Shown in pieces: positions 17,331-29,301 of a stretch of DNA of 64,000 nucleotides. The notes below the pieces were generated by a model, which searched no databases, was not told the DNA's origin, and worked only from the letters and a program-made list of their open reading frames with translations. Origin of the DNA: Pseudomonas putida (lineage in GTDB: Bacteria > Pseudomonadota > Gammaproteobacteria > Pseudomonadales > Pseudomonadaceae). The stretch spans positions 5,766,001 to 5,830,000 of the forward strand of contig NZ_CP026115.2 of NCBI RefSeq assembly GCF_009883635.2. The letters run 5' to 3'. Each line of letters begins with the position of its first letter. Within the stretch, counting starts at the first letter, position 1. Position numbers and translations under genes: made by a program.

Positions 17331-19397
17331 GTGTACCTTTCGGCTTTGAAGATCGAAAATTTCCGCCAGTTCGGCCATGGCGATCACGCGTTGGACATCC
17401 AGTTCAACGAAGGCGTGACCGCCCTCGTTGGTGAAAACGACGCTGGCAAGACGGCGGTCATCGACGCGATCCGCTACGTGCTGCAAACCCGGGATGCCGA
17501 ATACCTTCGATTACAGATCGAGGACTTCCACATTGCCAGCGATGGTACTCAGGCCGAGACCATCACGCTCAGGTGCACCCTGGAAGGGCTGAGCCTCGCG
17601 GAACTGGGTGCTTTCGTTGAGTATGTGACGTACACCGGTGGCGTGGGGCGTCTTTATGTACATTGGTCAGCTCGTCGCGTTGTCGCCTCAGCCTCTACCC
17701 GCAAATGGGTCGACATCTCGGTTCGCTCGGGTGAAAAAGGAGAGGGGCCTTCGCTGGACGTGGGTGTACGACAGCTGCTCGCCACTGCATACCTGAAACC
17801 GCTGCGCGATGCCGAGCGAGAAATGTCACCAGGCCGGAATTCCCGGCTGTCCCAGGTATTGAGCAGTTTCCCTAATATTGATGCGGGTAACGCGTTTGAT
17901 CCCGCGGCACTCCCGACCGACCTCACCGATGCAGAAGCCCTCAGCATTGCCGGCATGGGGGATTTCCTTCGTCACTTGGTGAACCGTCACGGCGCTATCG
18001 TCTCCGCGCAGAACGAGATCAACGATACGTACCTTCGGCCTCTATCGCTGGCTGGCCAGCCCCTAACCAGTCGCATCGGCTTTGGGGAAGCTGGAACGGA
18101 TCCCGCTAAGCTCAAGCAGATCCTGGAGCGGCTAGAGCTCGGCCTGCTGGATCATGCCACTGGGGAGGCGCGCGGCATCTACGGTCTGGGCTCCAACAAC
18201 GTGTTGTTCATGGCCTGTGAACTCTTGCTCCTAGGCAAAGAGCCTGACGGGCTTCCGCTGCTCCTCATCGAAGAGCCGGAGGCCCACCTGCACCCGCAAC
18301 GTCAGCTCCAATTGATGGAGTTCCTCGAAGCCGCGGCTAAGCCCTCCACGGGGTTGAGACCGGTTCAGGTCATCCTCAGCACCCATAGCCCGAACCTGAG
18401 TTCGAAGATACCGTTGCAGAACCTGGTGCTGATGCAGCGGCAACGGGCGTTCTCGCTCGCCGAGAGTGAAACCTGCCTGGCACCAGATGATTATCGCTTC
18501 CTCAGCCGGTTCCTTGATGTGACCAAGGCGGGGCTGTTCTTCGCTAAAGGCTTGCTCGTGGTTGAAGGTGATGCAGAAGCGATCCTCCTACCGTCACTGG
18601 CACGTCGGTTGGGTAAGGATCTGACCAAGCACGGGGTTTCGATAATCAACGTGGGCGGTGTCGGCCTGCGGCGCTATTCGAAAATCCTGCAGCGCAAGGA
18701 CACGTCCAAAGGCGAGATCACAGTGCCCACAGCCTGCATCACCGACATGGATGTGATGCCCGATTGCGCGCCAGAGATTCGGGGCCTGAAGGGGGTCAAG
18801 GGGGCGGTTTGGCCAGACATCGCCAAGCGGCGCTGGCGCGCCGAAAAAGATTTCGGTTCCACACCGGGAGACATTGAAAAAGGCCTGAAGGTACATCGCG
18901 AGAAGCGCGGAGAGAGTGACGGGCAATGTGTGCGGACGTTCGTTGCCGACCACTGGACGCTCGAATACGACTTGGCGTTCAAAGGGCTCTCGAAGGAAGT
19001 CCATCACGCCGCATACCTGGCCATTTATGAGGAAAAGATCGACGACGGCACGGAAACCAAGGCTAGCCTGCTGAAGAAGGCGCAGAAAGCCTTCGAAAAT
19101 ATCCAGACGACCCATGCCTCCGAGGAAGCCCGTTGCTCAGCGATCTACAAACTGTTCAATCGGGCGTCAAAAGCGATCGCAGCCCAGCACCTGATCGACT
19201 TCATTGAACAAGGTTTCGAAAACGGTTCCCTAGATGCCACGAAATTGCGGGGATTGTTGCCAACCTACGTTGTCCATGCGATCGAGTACGCAACCGGAGG
19301 TGCAGCCCTGGCTACCACCCCCGGCCCGGCTCACCCGCTCATGGCGACGGCAGCACCGGCAGGTTCTACTGATCCGCTGGAAGAGGCCTCCGAATGA
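17331..19397 (+). CDS. gajA: GajA-like OLD-family ATPase/TOPRIM nuclease (Gabija)
   Basis: A 688-residue protein starting at GTG 17331 after GGGAG. The N-terminal ABC-type ATPase starts with 'MYLSALKIENFRQFGHG', Walker A GENDAGKT (34-41), and a Walker B near residue 311 (LLLIEEPEAHLHPQRQ) followed by 'VILSTHSPNL'. The TOPRIM nuclease follows with LLVVEGDAEAILLP (E412) and ITDMDVMPD (D472, D474), the acidic metal-binding residues. This is the class 2 OLD layout. The next gene, overlapping by four bases (ATGA), encodes a UvrD-like helicase, the defining Gabija arrangement. In Gabija GajA nicks DNA when nucleotide levels fall and GajB senses DNA ends. It is about 100 residues longer than the Bacillus protein, mostly at the C-terminus. 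Active-site residues look intact. Confidence 0.82.
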   Translation: MYLSALKIENFRQFGHGDHALDIQFNEGVTALVGENDAGKTAVIDAIRYVLQTRDAEYLRLQIEDFHIASDGTQAETITLRCTLEGLSLAELGAFVEYVTYTGGVGRLYVHWSARRVVASASTRKWVDISVRSGEKGEGPSLDVGVRQLLATAYLKPLRDAEREMSPGRNSRLSQVLSSFPNIDAGNAFDPAALPTDLTDAEALSIAGMGDFLRHLVNRHGAIVSAQNEINDTYLRPLSLAGQPLTSRIGFGEAGTDPAKLKQILERLELGLLDHATGEARGIYGLGSNNVLFMACELLLLGKEPDGLPLLLIEEPEAHLHPQRQLQLMEFLEAAAKPSTGLRPVQVILSTHSPNLSSKIPLQNLVLMQRQRAFSLAESETCLAPDDYRFLSRFLDVTKAGLFFAKGLLVVEGDAEAILLPSLARRLGKDLTKHGVSIINVGGVGLRRYSKILQRKDTSKGEITVPTACITDMDVMPDCAPEIRGLKGVKGAVWPDIAKRRWRAEKDFGSTPGDIEKGLKVHREKRGESDGQCVRTFVADHWTLEYDLAFKGLSKEVHHAAYLAIYEEKIDDGTETKASLLKKAQKAFENIQTTHASEEARCSAIYKLFNRASKAIAAQHLIDFIEQGFENGSLDATKLRGLLPTYVVHAIEYATGGAALATTPGPAHPLMATAAPAGSTDPLEEASE

Positions 19398-21382
19398 CGC
19401 TCAGGCAACTGGTTGCCCCCATTACTGACGCAGATGTGGACTGGGTCATCGAGCTTATGGGGCTAGATCCGCTGGACGAGCCCCGCCGTGATTTCTTGAA
19501 GTCCATGGACACAGTCGACGTGGCGGCCTGTCCTGGGAGCGGGAAGACAACCCTGGTCGTCGCCAAGCTTGCCATCCTGGCTCGTCATTGGAAGAGTCGT
19601 ATGCAGGGTATCTGCGTGCTTTCGCACACCAACGCGGCCAGAGAAGAGATCGAGAAACGCCTTGGTGGCACCGAGGTGGGCCAACGACTGCTGCGCTTTC
19701 CTCACTACATCGACACTATCCATGGCTTCACTGGCCGATTTTTGGCGTCACCATGGTTACGCTCGCAGGGCATTGCACTGCAGGCAATCGATGATGAGGC
19801 CACTCACAAAGCTCGTCGAAGGGAGCTGTCATATCGTGAACACTTAGGTGCACAGGCCGCCTTCGAGAAAAAATTTAACAGCCTTCACAACTTGCGAGTG
19901 CGGTCTGCCGACTTCGATGATCCCCTCGGCGATGAAGACATTGGTTTTGCGCCACACACGGCAACCTACAAGAGTGTGGTGAAATCATTGAGCGGCGCGG
20001 CCAAGGCCGGTTACTTCTGCTTCGATGAGGTATTCGTGTTAGGGCACGCCTTACTCGACCAGGAGCCGGCCGTGGGCGGTGCATTGCGCCTGCGCTTCCC
20101 ATGCGTGTTGATCGATGAAATGCAAGACACCCAACCTGACCAGGCGGGTGTTCTTCAACGGGTCTTTCCTCATGATGACCCAGATGTGCGTGTCATTCGT
20201 GTCGGAGATCCCAACCAAGAGATCTTCGAGAAGAAGACGCCCTTGCAGGATCCCTTCCCTGATCCAGGGCGTCAGTTGGAGATTGCAAGCAGCTTCCGGT
20301 TTGATCAGGCCATCGCATCGATCGCCAATTCGTTCGCGTATGTCCCAATCACGAATGGACTGATCGGACTTCGTGCTCCACGTGCCCCGGGCAGCGTCCC
20401 CAACACGATCATCGTCTTCCCTGATAACGATGCAACGGGTGTGTTGGATGAATTCGGCAAGCTGGTGCTGGAGCACCTTCCGGCAGAGTCCCGCGAGGCT
20501 GGTGTGTTCGCCGTCGGTGCTGTACATCGGCTTGAGAACTTCAAGGCAAACCAGTACCCGAAAGCCCTGGAGCATTACTGGCCATCCTACCGGTCTGACA
20601 CAACGAAGACATCGTTCAAGCCTCGTACCTTTGCGGAAGGCGCACACGTTGCCAGACGTACCGCGATGAAAGAAGCCACAGCTGCTCCCGCAGTTGAGTT
20701 GTTGGCTTCATGCTTGTTAAACCTCGGCACACTGGCGTTCCCCGGCAGCTTGATGCAACTGAGAGGTCGACACCACGCTGCAGTGGAGGAAAAGCTTACC
20801 GCGAAGCCGCAAGCATTCGCACAGTATCGAGAGTGCCTTCAGTTGATCCTATTCGGAGCGGCTGAAATGACCGAACAGGAGTGGCTCACGACCATTGCTC
20901 CGAGAGTGCTGGTGGTGGCAACCGCGCTTCATGATGCCGAAGGCGTGACTGTAAATCTGGAGGGTTACCAGTATCTTGCTTGGCAGGTAGCCCCAGTTGC
21001 CAATGAGGCCAGCGAAAGTGGTGGCTCACTGATCAACACTTACCGGTACCAGGATGGTACCGATGGCGTCGACATTCGTATGTCATCCATCCATTCGGAA
21101 AAGGGCAAAACTCACGCGGCTACGCTGATCCTGGAGACCTTCCGGAAGACCCACTTTATTCAGAAGCTCATGCCATGGCTCGAATGTCAAAAGGCAGCGG
21201 CCAAGCGACCACCGGACAGCGCCAAGAAGGACATGATGCTGATGTATGTGGGGATGACTCGACCATCTCAAATGCTGTGCCTGGCTGCCCGCAAAAGCAG
21301 CATGGGCGAGGGGACAACGGGAGAAAAACGAAGGGCTGCGCTAGAGGCCGCAGGATGGTCGATTCTGGAACTTGAGACCTGA
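19394..21382 (+). CDS. gajB: GajB-like UvrD/Rep-family helicase (Gabija)
   Basis: A 662-residue superfamily-1 helicase translationally coupled to gajA through ATGA. Motif I is ACPGSGKTT (about 45-53), motif Ia is 'VLSHTNAAREEIEKRL', motif II near residue 240 is 'LIDEMQDTQPDQ', motif III is 'VIRVGDPNQEIFE', motif IV includes 'ASSFRFDQAIA', and a late motif reads 'SSIHSEKGKTHAATLILE'. The final motif VI region has 'LMYVGMTRPSQMLCLA'. All are typical of UvrD/PcrA-like enzymes. In Gabija this protein hydrolyses (d)NTPs and recognises DNA termini, activating the GajA complex. It is longer than the Bacillus GajB. No damage is seen. The gene at 21476 follows on the same strand after 93 bases. Confidence 0.82.
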   Translation: MTLRQLVAPITDADVDWVIELMGLDPLDEPRRDFLKSMDTVDVAACPGSGKTTLVVAKLAILARHWKSRMQGICVLSHTNAAREEIEKRLGGTEVGQRLLRFPHYIDTIHGFTGRFLASPWLRSQGIALQAIDDEATHKARRRELSYREHLGAQAAFEKKFNSLHNLRVRSADFDDPLGDEDIGFAPHTATYKSVVKSLSGAAKAGYFCFDEVFVLGHALLDQEPAVGGALRLRFPCVLIDEMQDTQPDQAGVLQRVFPHDDPDVRVIRVGDPNQEIFEKKTPLQDPFPDPGRQLEIASSFRFDQAIASIANSFAYVPITNGLIGLRAPRAPGSVPNTIIVFPDNDATGVLDEFGKLVLEHLPAESREAGVFAVGAVHRLENFKANQYPKALEHYWPSYRSDTTKTSFKPRTFAEGAHVARRTAMKEATAAPAVELLASCLLNLGTLAFPGSLMQLRGRHHAAVEEKLTAKPQAFAQYRECLQLILFGAAEMTEQEWLTTIAPRVLVVATALHDAEGVTVNLEGYQYLAWQVAPVANEASESGGSLINTYRYQDGTDGVDIRMSSIHSEKGKTHAATLILETFRKTHFIQKLMPWLECQKAAAKRPPDSAKKDMMLMYVGMTRPSQMLCLAARKSSMGEGTTGEKRRAALEAAGWSILELET

Positions 21383-21475
21383 GGCAAACCACCGCACCGC
21401 GGTTACGCGCTTTGTAGCGCGAATACCATGGAACAAATACTTACAGATCTGACTGTGCACTAGAAAGGATGACTA

Positions 21476-22585
21476 ATGCTGATCACCTCCGCAACGCCCC
21501 AAGAGCTCGTAGACTGGTTCCACACCAGGCAAGAAGACCAGCGGATCATGTGCGTCATGCTGGCGCCGGAATTGGAAGACCAGCAGAAGCTGAAGGAGTT
21601 GACTCTCCGCTTTGCAGCGGCAGACGCTTGGCTCGGCAGCGAAGTAGCTTTCATCTTGCTTGATCCCAACGGAGATTCAGCTGTGGGGCTCAACCGTGGC
21701 ATGGGGGAGGTAGGGGCGTTTTCAGGCACCGCTTTTCCGCTGCGCGACACCACGGGTTTTCGAGATCTGACAGATGACTGGGCACACCATAGAGAACATG
21801 TGGCGCAGACATCAGCACGCGGGATGGCAAGGTTCGTCCCGGAGTTCATGGAGATTTTTGGGGTAAACCCCCAAGACCTGCCTTGCCTATCATTGGTCGT
21901 TCAGGGGGTGGACGAATCCATTGTCCTCTCCCTAGGAAAGGACTGGACTGTCGACGACCTAAAAGCGCTTCTGCAAAAAATCCGCAAGATTGTGGATGAC
22001 GCCCCGAATTTCAAAAAAGAAATTTCGGGTATGGCAGGCTTGCTACCCCAATCCTTGGAGCGAATCCAAGATCTCGTCAACAGCATCAGTGCAAAGGTAG
22101 CTCAGGCATCCAAAATCTTGGATCAAGTGCTTCGTCGGCATAATGGGAACGATGACGATCGTCAAATGGTGGCGTCGTATGTAGGTCAAGGCTGTCAAGG
22201 ACGTGAGATTCTTGAAAGCGTCCTCGCGCGATTCTCGTTCAAGGATTCTGAGAAATTCCTCAGGGACGAACAGATCACGCGCTTGTTGAAGCTGGCGGAT
22301 GAACTGGATAGCCGTCGAGCACCACTGATTGAGCTGAAACGGGGTGGGCTCTTTATCCCATCGGTGGCGGAGCTGGCCCAGCATTGGGTTGAAAGCCGTG
22401 ACAAGTTGTTCGAAGAGCTTCAAGGCCTTCTACCAGCGAAGCAGGTCGCCACTACCCGGATCAACCGCAGCCAGCTGACCCGGCTGAAGTCAGTCCTGGA
22501 ATTTGTGAACACTTCGGGAGATGTCGTGGGTAAGGCGGTTGCTGCATATGACTGGATCACCAAGCTGACGGGGAAGGGCGGCTAG
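21476..22585 (+). CDS. Unrecognised protein downstream of the Gabija pair
   Basis: A 369-residue cytosolic protein with a good GAAAGGA ribosome site. I do not recognise a family. The first 150 residues are a mixed alpha/beta domain (RIMCVMLAPELEDQQKL ... GSEVAFILLDPNGDSAVG ... LPCLSLVVQGVDESIVLSLG). The rest is helical: a segment rich in I, L and S (LLPQSLERIQDLVNSISAKV), then 'FSFKDSEKFLRDEQITRLLK' and a C-terminal coiled-coil-like region. It follows gajB on the same strand with a 93-base gap that contains only a weak promoter candidate, so it may be an added Gabija component, a regulator or an immunity factor. No catalytic motif seen. Confidence 0.55.
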   Translation: MLITSATPQELVDWFHTRQEDQRIMCVMLAPELEDQQKLKELTLRFAAADAWLGSEVAFILLDPNGDSAVGLNRGMGEVGAFSGTAFPLRDTTGFRDLTDDWAHHREHVAQTSARGMARFVPEFMEIFGVNPQDLPCLSLVVQGVDESIVLSLGKDWTVDDLKALLQKIRKIVDDAPNFKKEISGMAGLLPQSLERIQDLVNSISAKVAQASKILDQVLRRHNGNDDDRQMVASYVGQGCQGREILESVLARFSFKDSEKFLRDEQITRLLKLADELDSRRAPLIELKRGGLFIPSVAELAQHWVESRDKLFEELQGLLPAKQVATTRINRSQLTRLKSVLEFVNTSGDVVGKAVAAYDWITKLTGKGG

Positions 22586-22713
22586 CCTGAACACTACGAC
22601 TGGTGCGCCTTACAGGTAACGCTTACCGGGGGGCTTGAGCGCGTCGGGGCTGGCTTAGCAGCACAGCCCCGAACACTTTCAATCGAGTCCTCGGGAGCGG
22701 TCTAACGCTCTCG

Positions 22714-23664
22714 CTACTTGTCATACTTGGAGGGCAATGGGCAGTCGTAATTGACGTCAATCATGTCCAAGTTCTGCAACTCGAAATTGGCATAGCTTGT
22801 TCCATTTGACGTACGGACTTTGGGCTGCCCGTACACAAACACGAACGCGGTCGGCTTGGACTCCTGGGAGATCTTTGAAAGCCTGGTCGCCATGAGGTTC
22901 TTGAGCTTGTAGCGCTCCACGAGCTTGTCCGAAACGAAGCTTGAGGTCGTCAGGCTTTCGGCTCCGCGCATCAAGCATTTCTTGAACTTGATCCGGTATG
23001 CATCGTTTTTTCTGGTGCGGTCAATGTAGGCCCAGCCATAGTAGATGACAGGGTGGTCGGGGAGGTCATTCAGATCCTGCTCCCAAATGCATTTGAAAAT
23101 ACTGTCGTACGCCACATCCTGCCCGGCAATGTTGATGCGGCGAAACTCCAAGGTGTTGTCGGATCGATAGCGAATGTACCGACTGACCACCGAGCGGACG
23201 GAATAGATGGGGCCAACCAGCCCTGTTTCACCCAGCTTGGCAGTGTAAGGCCTGGTGCTCTTAGCGCGTTTTTTCGCTACATGCACATCGGCCGCGGGAT
23301 CTTGGGTAGGTTCGTCATAGTACGAGTCAGGACGCTCAAGCTTGAATACGTCCACAATGGACTGATCGACTGTTCTGCGCTCCTGCCCGTCAGGGCCGTT
23401 CGGCTCCACCTCCAAGTCGATTCCCTTGCCGTTCACGATCCCGCATGCCTCACTATGGTCTCCGTAGACCTTGAAGTGTGGCACCACCCGCATGCTCTGA
23501 ACGTCCTTATCCAGATTCGCACAGGTCACCTGGGCTGAGCAGTCAGCTCCAGGGCAAACGAAAGCTCGTTTATTGGTGATGACACCTGCCCAGAACAGGT
23601 CATAGGCTCGATCAGGATCGACGAAATCCCCAGCCTCAACGCTAAACGCAACATCCAAAGCCAT
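22714..23664 (-). CDS. Hypothetical protein with N-terminal Cys/His zinc-finger-like motif
   Basis: A 316-residue protein starting at ATG 23664 with AGGAGGT upstream, at a rather long spacing. Near the N-terminus it has 'RAFVCPGADCSAQVTCANL' then 'HFKVYGDHSEACGI', a C-x4-C ... H ... C arrangement resembling the zinc finger that precedes the nuclease in CoiA-like proteins. The middle is charged and low in order; the C-terminal half is a beta-rich domain (IRYRSDNTLEFRRINIAGQD ... PVIYYGWAYIDRTRKND ... TAFVFVYGQPKV). I cannot name the family. It is transcribed toward the Gabija genes and away from the ImmA/IrrE gene. A DNA- or RNA-binding island protein is a fair guess. Confidence 0.5.
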   Translation of the reverse strand: MALDVAFSVEAGDFVDPDRAYDLFWAGVITNKRAFVCPGADCSAQVTCANLDKDVQSMRVVPHFKVYGDHSEACGIVNGKGIDLEVEPNGPDGQERRTVDQSIVDVFKLERPDSYYDEPTQDPAADVHVAKKRAKSTRPYTAKLGETGLVGPIYSVRSVVSRYIRYRSDNTLEFRRINIAGQDVAYDSIFKCIWEQDLNDLPDHPVIYYGWAYIDRTRKNDAYRIKFKKCLMRGAESLTTSSFVSDKLVERYKLKNLMATRLSKISQESKPTAFVFVYGQPKVRTSNGTSYANFELQNLDMIDVNYDCPLPSKYDK

Positions 23665-23855
23665 GTTTCCAGTAAACCTCCTGTAATCCGTCCACCGCCA
23701 CTACGGGGCATCCAACCGCTCAGCCCCCCCCCAACGGCAATCGCCGCGAACGAATCCTCGCACACTACGTGACGCTCGGCGATCTGTAGCGGTGGCAAAA
23801 TGCGATCAGCAGGATTTCGACATAGCAGGCTCATTCTACCGTTCATCGGCAAAAC

Positions 23856-23901
23856 CTATATATTGGGTTGGTCACATATCGAAAGCACTACATATTGGGC
23901 T
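23856..23901. promoter_or_regulatory. Direct repeat upstream of the ImmA/IrrE gene
   Basis: CTATATATTGGGTT (23856-23869) and CTACATATTGGGCT (23888-23901) match at 12 of 14 positions and are exactly 32 bases apart, about three helical turns, so they fall on the same DNA face. They lie just upstream of the ATG at 23938 and could be a tandem operator. The cognate regulator is unknown. Confidence 0.35.
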
Positions 23902-23937
23902 AGATGGTGCTTGAGAGCCTACATCTGGTGTTTTGCC

Positions 23938-24630
23938 ATGAACGAAACCCATATCGAGAAAGCAGCGACTGACCTGCTCATGCAGATTTACCGTGATCGC
24001 CGGTACCTGTGGCCAGATCAAGATATTCCGCCGATGATGATGCGCAGCCCCCGGATCGCTGCCATGGTCTGCGGCTACGACTACCATGAGCATCCCACCC
24101 TGGGAGACACCCCGTTCAACAGGCATAACACCGGTACTCGCATCGCAGGCCTGATTGACCGTCAATCGAACAAGATCGCCGTCGCGACTGAGTTCGGTGA
24201 CAAAGTCCAGCTCTTCACCGGCGCGCATGAGATCGGCCATCTTGTGCTCCACGAAGACACTGTCATGCACCGCGACCGCGCTTTTGACGGCAGTCCTCTG
24301 CAAGCACCACGTGCACCTGCAGAGAGACAAGCCGATCGCTTCGCCGCCTGCTTCCTCATGCCTCAAAAACTGGTGAGGAAACGGTTCGAGTTCATGTTCT
24401 GCTGCAAGGGCCAATTGCGCTTCAGCGACGTGATTGCGTATCACCTCGATCCCAACAATCCGGATCGGCTTCTCTACTCCCCGAAAGAGTCGGGGGAACG
24501 TGAGCTGGCGCTGGCGCGTTGCACCCGATTTAACAACCAGCACCTGGTGTCACTGGCCCAGCAGTTCGGTGTCTCAGACTCGGCGATGGCCATCCGGCTC
24601 AAGGAGCTGGAGTTGGTGCGCTGGCCTTAG
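23938..24630 (+). CDS. ImmA/IrrE-family metallo-endopeptidase
   Basis: About 230 residues from ATG 23938 (MNETHIEKAA); the frame is open upstream to 23800 but that part reads as the repeat-bearing promoter. The zinc peptidase signature 'GAHEIGHLVLHED' (H-E-x-x-H) is followed by an ERQADRFAACFLMP segment, the E-x-x-A-D/N-x-F-A-A pattern of ImmA/IrrE proteins. ImmA cleaves a mobile-element repressor on DNA damage; others derepress genes by cutting XRE-type regulators. The C-terminus ends in an HTH-like segment (LVSLAQQFGVSDSAMAIRLKEL), typical of this family. No partner XRE repressor lies beside it, so its target is unclear. It is convergent with the MvaT paralogue. Confidence 0.8.
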   Translation: MNETHIEKAATDLLMQIYRDRRYLWPDQDIPPMMMRSPRIAAMVCGYDYHEHPTLGDTPFNRHNTGTRIAGLIDRQSNKIAVATEFGDKVQLFTGAHEIGHLVLHEDTVMHRDRAFDGSPLQAPRAPAERQADRFAACFLMPQKLVRKRFEFMFCCKGQLRFSDVIAYHLDPNNPDRLLYSPKESGERELALARCTRFNNQHLVSLAQQFGVSDSAMAIRLKELELVRWP

Positions 24631-24721
24631 AGCGGGCAGGGCGTTCTGGCTATACCTGGAGCGCGCAGTCGGCGGGAGTTGTTGGATCGCCTAGAGAGGC
24701 ACACTGTTCTGGGTAAATAAA

Positions 24722-24744
24722 AAGGGGCCTTCACGAGGCCCCTT
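24722..24744 (-). terminator. Intrinsic terminator of the MvaT paralogue
   Basis: AAGGGGCCT-TCACG-AGGCCCCTT is a perfect 9-bp stem with a five-base loop. Read on the minus strand it ends in a T-run (CCCCTTTTTATTT), about 20 bases after the MvaT-like stop codon at 24763. It may also stop readthrough from the convergent peptidase gene. Confidence 0.85.
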
Positions 24745-24762
24745 ATCCTTGCTTCTGAAGGG

Positions 24763-25131
24763 TTACTTAGCTAACCAGCTCTCGACTTCGTCGGCACCAT
24801 GCTGGCTTTTCCACTCTTTCAAGGTCTTGTGGTTACCACCCTTGGTCTCGACGCGCTCGCCTGTGTGAGGGTTCTTGTAGACCTTGAGCTGACGAGGCTT
24901 GCGGCTGGACTTTTCAGCCACAGCAGCTGGTGCACGTCGACTGGCAGATTCAGGGTCAAGAATGGCTATGATATTGCGCAGGCTGTAGCCGTACTCCGAG
25001 AGCAAGCTACGGAGCTTTTTTTCAAATTCGATTTCGCGCTTAAGGCCATCATCGTTTTTGAGAGTCTCAAGCTCGGCCAGCTGAGCAGCCAGTTGTTGCT
25101 CCAACGCACGGAATTCGGCGAGTCTGGACAT
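24763..25131 (-). CDS. MvaT/H-NS-type xenogeneic silencer, paralogue 1
   Basis: A 122-residue nucleoid protein. The N-terminus (MSRLAEFRALEQQLAAQLAE ... EIEFEKKLRSLLSEYGYSLRNIIAILDP) is the coiled-coil oligomerisation domain of Pseudomonas MvaT/MvaU/Tur proteins. A basic linker (SSRKPRQLKVYKNPHTGERV) leads to the C-terminal DNA-binding motif 'ETKGGNHKTLKEWKSQHG', ending 'VESWLAK'. These proteins bind A+T-rich horizontally acquired DNA and silence it. Its position inside a defence island, just downstream of the ABC-3C operon, suggests an accessory copy rather than the main chromosomal MvaT. It is full length and intact. A strong terminator follows. A second paralogue is at 50467-50832. Confidence 0.93.
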   Translation of the reverse strand: MSRLAEFRALEQQLAAQLAELETLKNDDGLKREIEFEKKLRSLLSEYGYSLRNIIAILDPESASRRAPAAVAEKSSRKPRQLKVYKNPHTGERVETKGGNHKTLKEWKSQHGADEVESWLAK

Positions 25132-25354
25132 TTGATGCTCCTGTCTATGGTGCGTCGAGTACAGGGGTGGGGCTACAGGCCATCAATGCGCAGGTTCAAA
25201 CCGATGCCTGAGGCCGTAAGCGCCAGCGCATCCAAGCTACTGAGAACATTTCAGCGCTTGTTTCAAATGTCTGCAGCTTGAATGAGACACTCACTGTGTG
25301 GTCATCATGCCATATCACGACGACCGTTCGTCACGCTGGTTAAGGTCGACCTCA

Positions 25355-27857
<2,503 letters not shown>

Positions 27858-27861
<4 letters not shown>

Positions 27862-29048
27862 TCGTCCCATAGCCTCCAATGAAATTCTTCATTTCGGGTG
27901 CCAGGCTCCTCATCCGCCAGCAAGTGATAGATGCCGTTTCGGAAGGTTTGAGGAGTGTCCTGGAAACTACACAGGGGAGTAACTGGGGCGGCGCAGCTCT
28001 CCGAGAAGAAAAGGCGAGAAGCCGCCAGCTTGGTCGACCTGTCTGAATGTGTGTCAAGTTTTTCCATGGCCGAATCTCTCGCCCAAAAAGCGGCCTCGTG
28101 ATGATTATCTTGGTAACGTGAAATATCTTCTGGGCTAACAGAGCAGTCCCGGATCATCCCTGAGACGTGCTCGTGCGCCTCAAGCAAGTTCAGGGTGGCG
28201 CGTGATAAATGTTTCTCCGCTCCGATCTCGATCAGCTTGCGGGCAAACCGCCGGCTTCGCATGTGAGGCTCAGCGGCCTGACGGCTAATTAGCTCGGTGT
28301 TGATAGCGGGGAAGGTCACCGGGCCCACCATGTGCCGCTTGGTAAGCTCTTGGAGCTTGGCGTTGAACTCGCGCCCCTTGATTTCCCAGCCCTGGGCGAT
28401 ACGGCTGGCGTCCATCATGAAGCCGAACAGGTCATTGACGTAATCATCTTTCCGGTTCGGGTTGATGCCACCCAGTTTCTCTTTTTTGTACGCGGCGATA
28501 AGGGCGGCCAGGTTTTGCTGCTCTGGCAGAATCCGAATCTTGGGGATAACGGCGAGGAGTGACTCCCGCATCTCCGTGCTTAAGACAGCTTTGCGTTGCG
28601 AAGTGAGCTTACCTTGCTTGGGACTAGTACCATCAGAGGGCAGCTCCGACTCCTGCTTACGTGGCTTGCGCTTGCCTATCGCCGCATTGATGGAGGTGAG
28701 CAGACCTAGGCGTTGGGAAGGGTCGCTCTCGTTCCATCGACTAAGCGTTGATCGACTGCCGAAGCTTTGCGTCGTAAGTAGGACTAGCTCCTCAAACCGC
28801 TCATGATCGAACGCCGGCTTGAGCCAGTTATGCAGAGTATTCCAGAAATTGGTATGCCCGTCGGAGAGGTCGTCTTCCCACATCTTGACCTCTACAGCGC
28901 CCTCCCGATCGACGGCAACATCGCCAAATACTTCGATCCAGAGGGATTGATCATCTTCGAGCTTGTGACAGTACTCGATGGCGACGTGGATCTGGTACTT
29001 GATGGCTTCGAAGAGCTTTCGGGCTTCAAAATCGATTGTTGACTGCAT
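27858..29048 (-). CDS. ABC three-component system effector-like protein with PD-(D/E)xK motif
   Basis: First gene of the ABC-3C operon, about 396 residues if started at ATG 29048 (MQSTIDFEAR); the frame is open to 29075. Residues 39-55 read I-E-V-F-G-D-V-A-V-D then A-V-E-V-K, that is E39 ... D43 ... E53-V-K55, the restriction-endonuclease core seen in DUF4297/Cap4-like dsDNA nucleases. It continues 'HTNFWNTLHNWLKPAF', also typical of that group. A basic central linker (GKRKPRKQESELPSDG) precedes a C-terminal helical domain that probably binds the middle component. Predicted role: DNA degradation triggered by the ATPase. The nuclease call rests on the motif and has not been tested against structures. 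Confidence 0.68.
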
Positions 29049-29301
29049 GGCTAACCTAGCGGGTGCCCGAAGCACACCTCATTATTGTTGCCATGAGGAC
29101 GTTCGGGGGATGGTGAATCCGAGGCTACTGCGCGGCGGCTCATGCATATTACCGTGACCAGTGGCAGATGGCCATTTTGGATCCTGATTGAGCTGCCAGT
29201 TCGCCCATTTGGAGTATGCCAAGTTAGCACTGCGCACTCGGCATTCTTGGACAGGAGCGGCAGGTCATGCGCAGCGAGCTATGGGGCAAATCCCAAACTA
29301 C

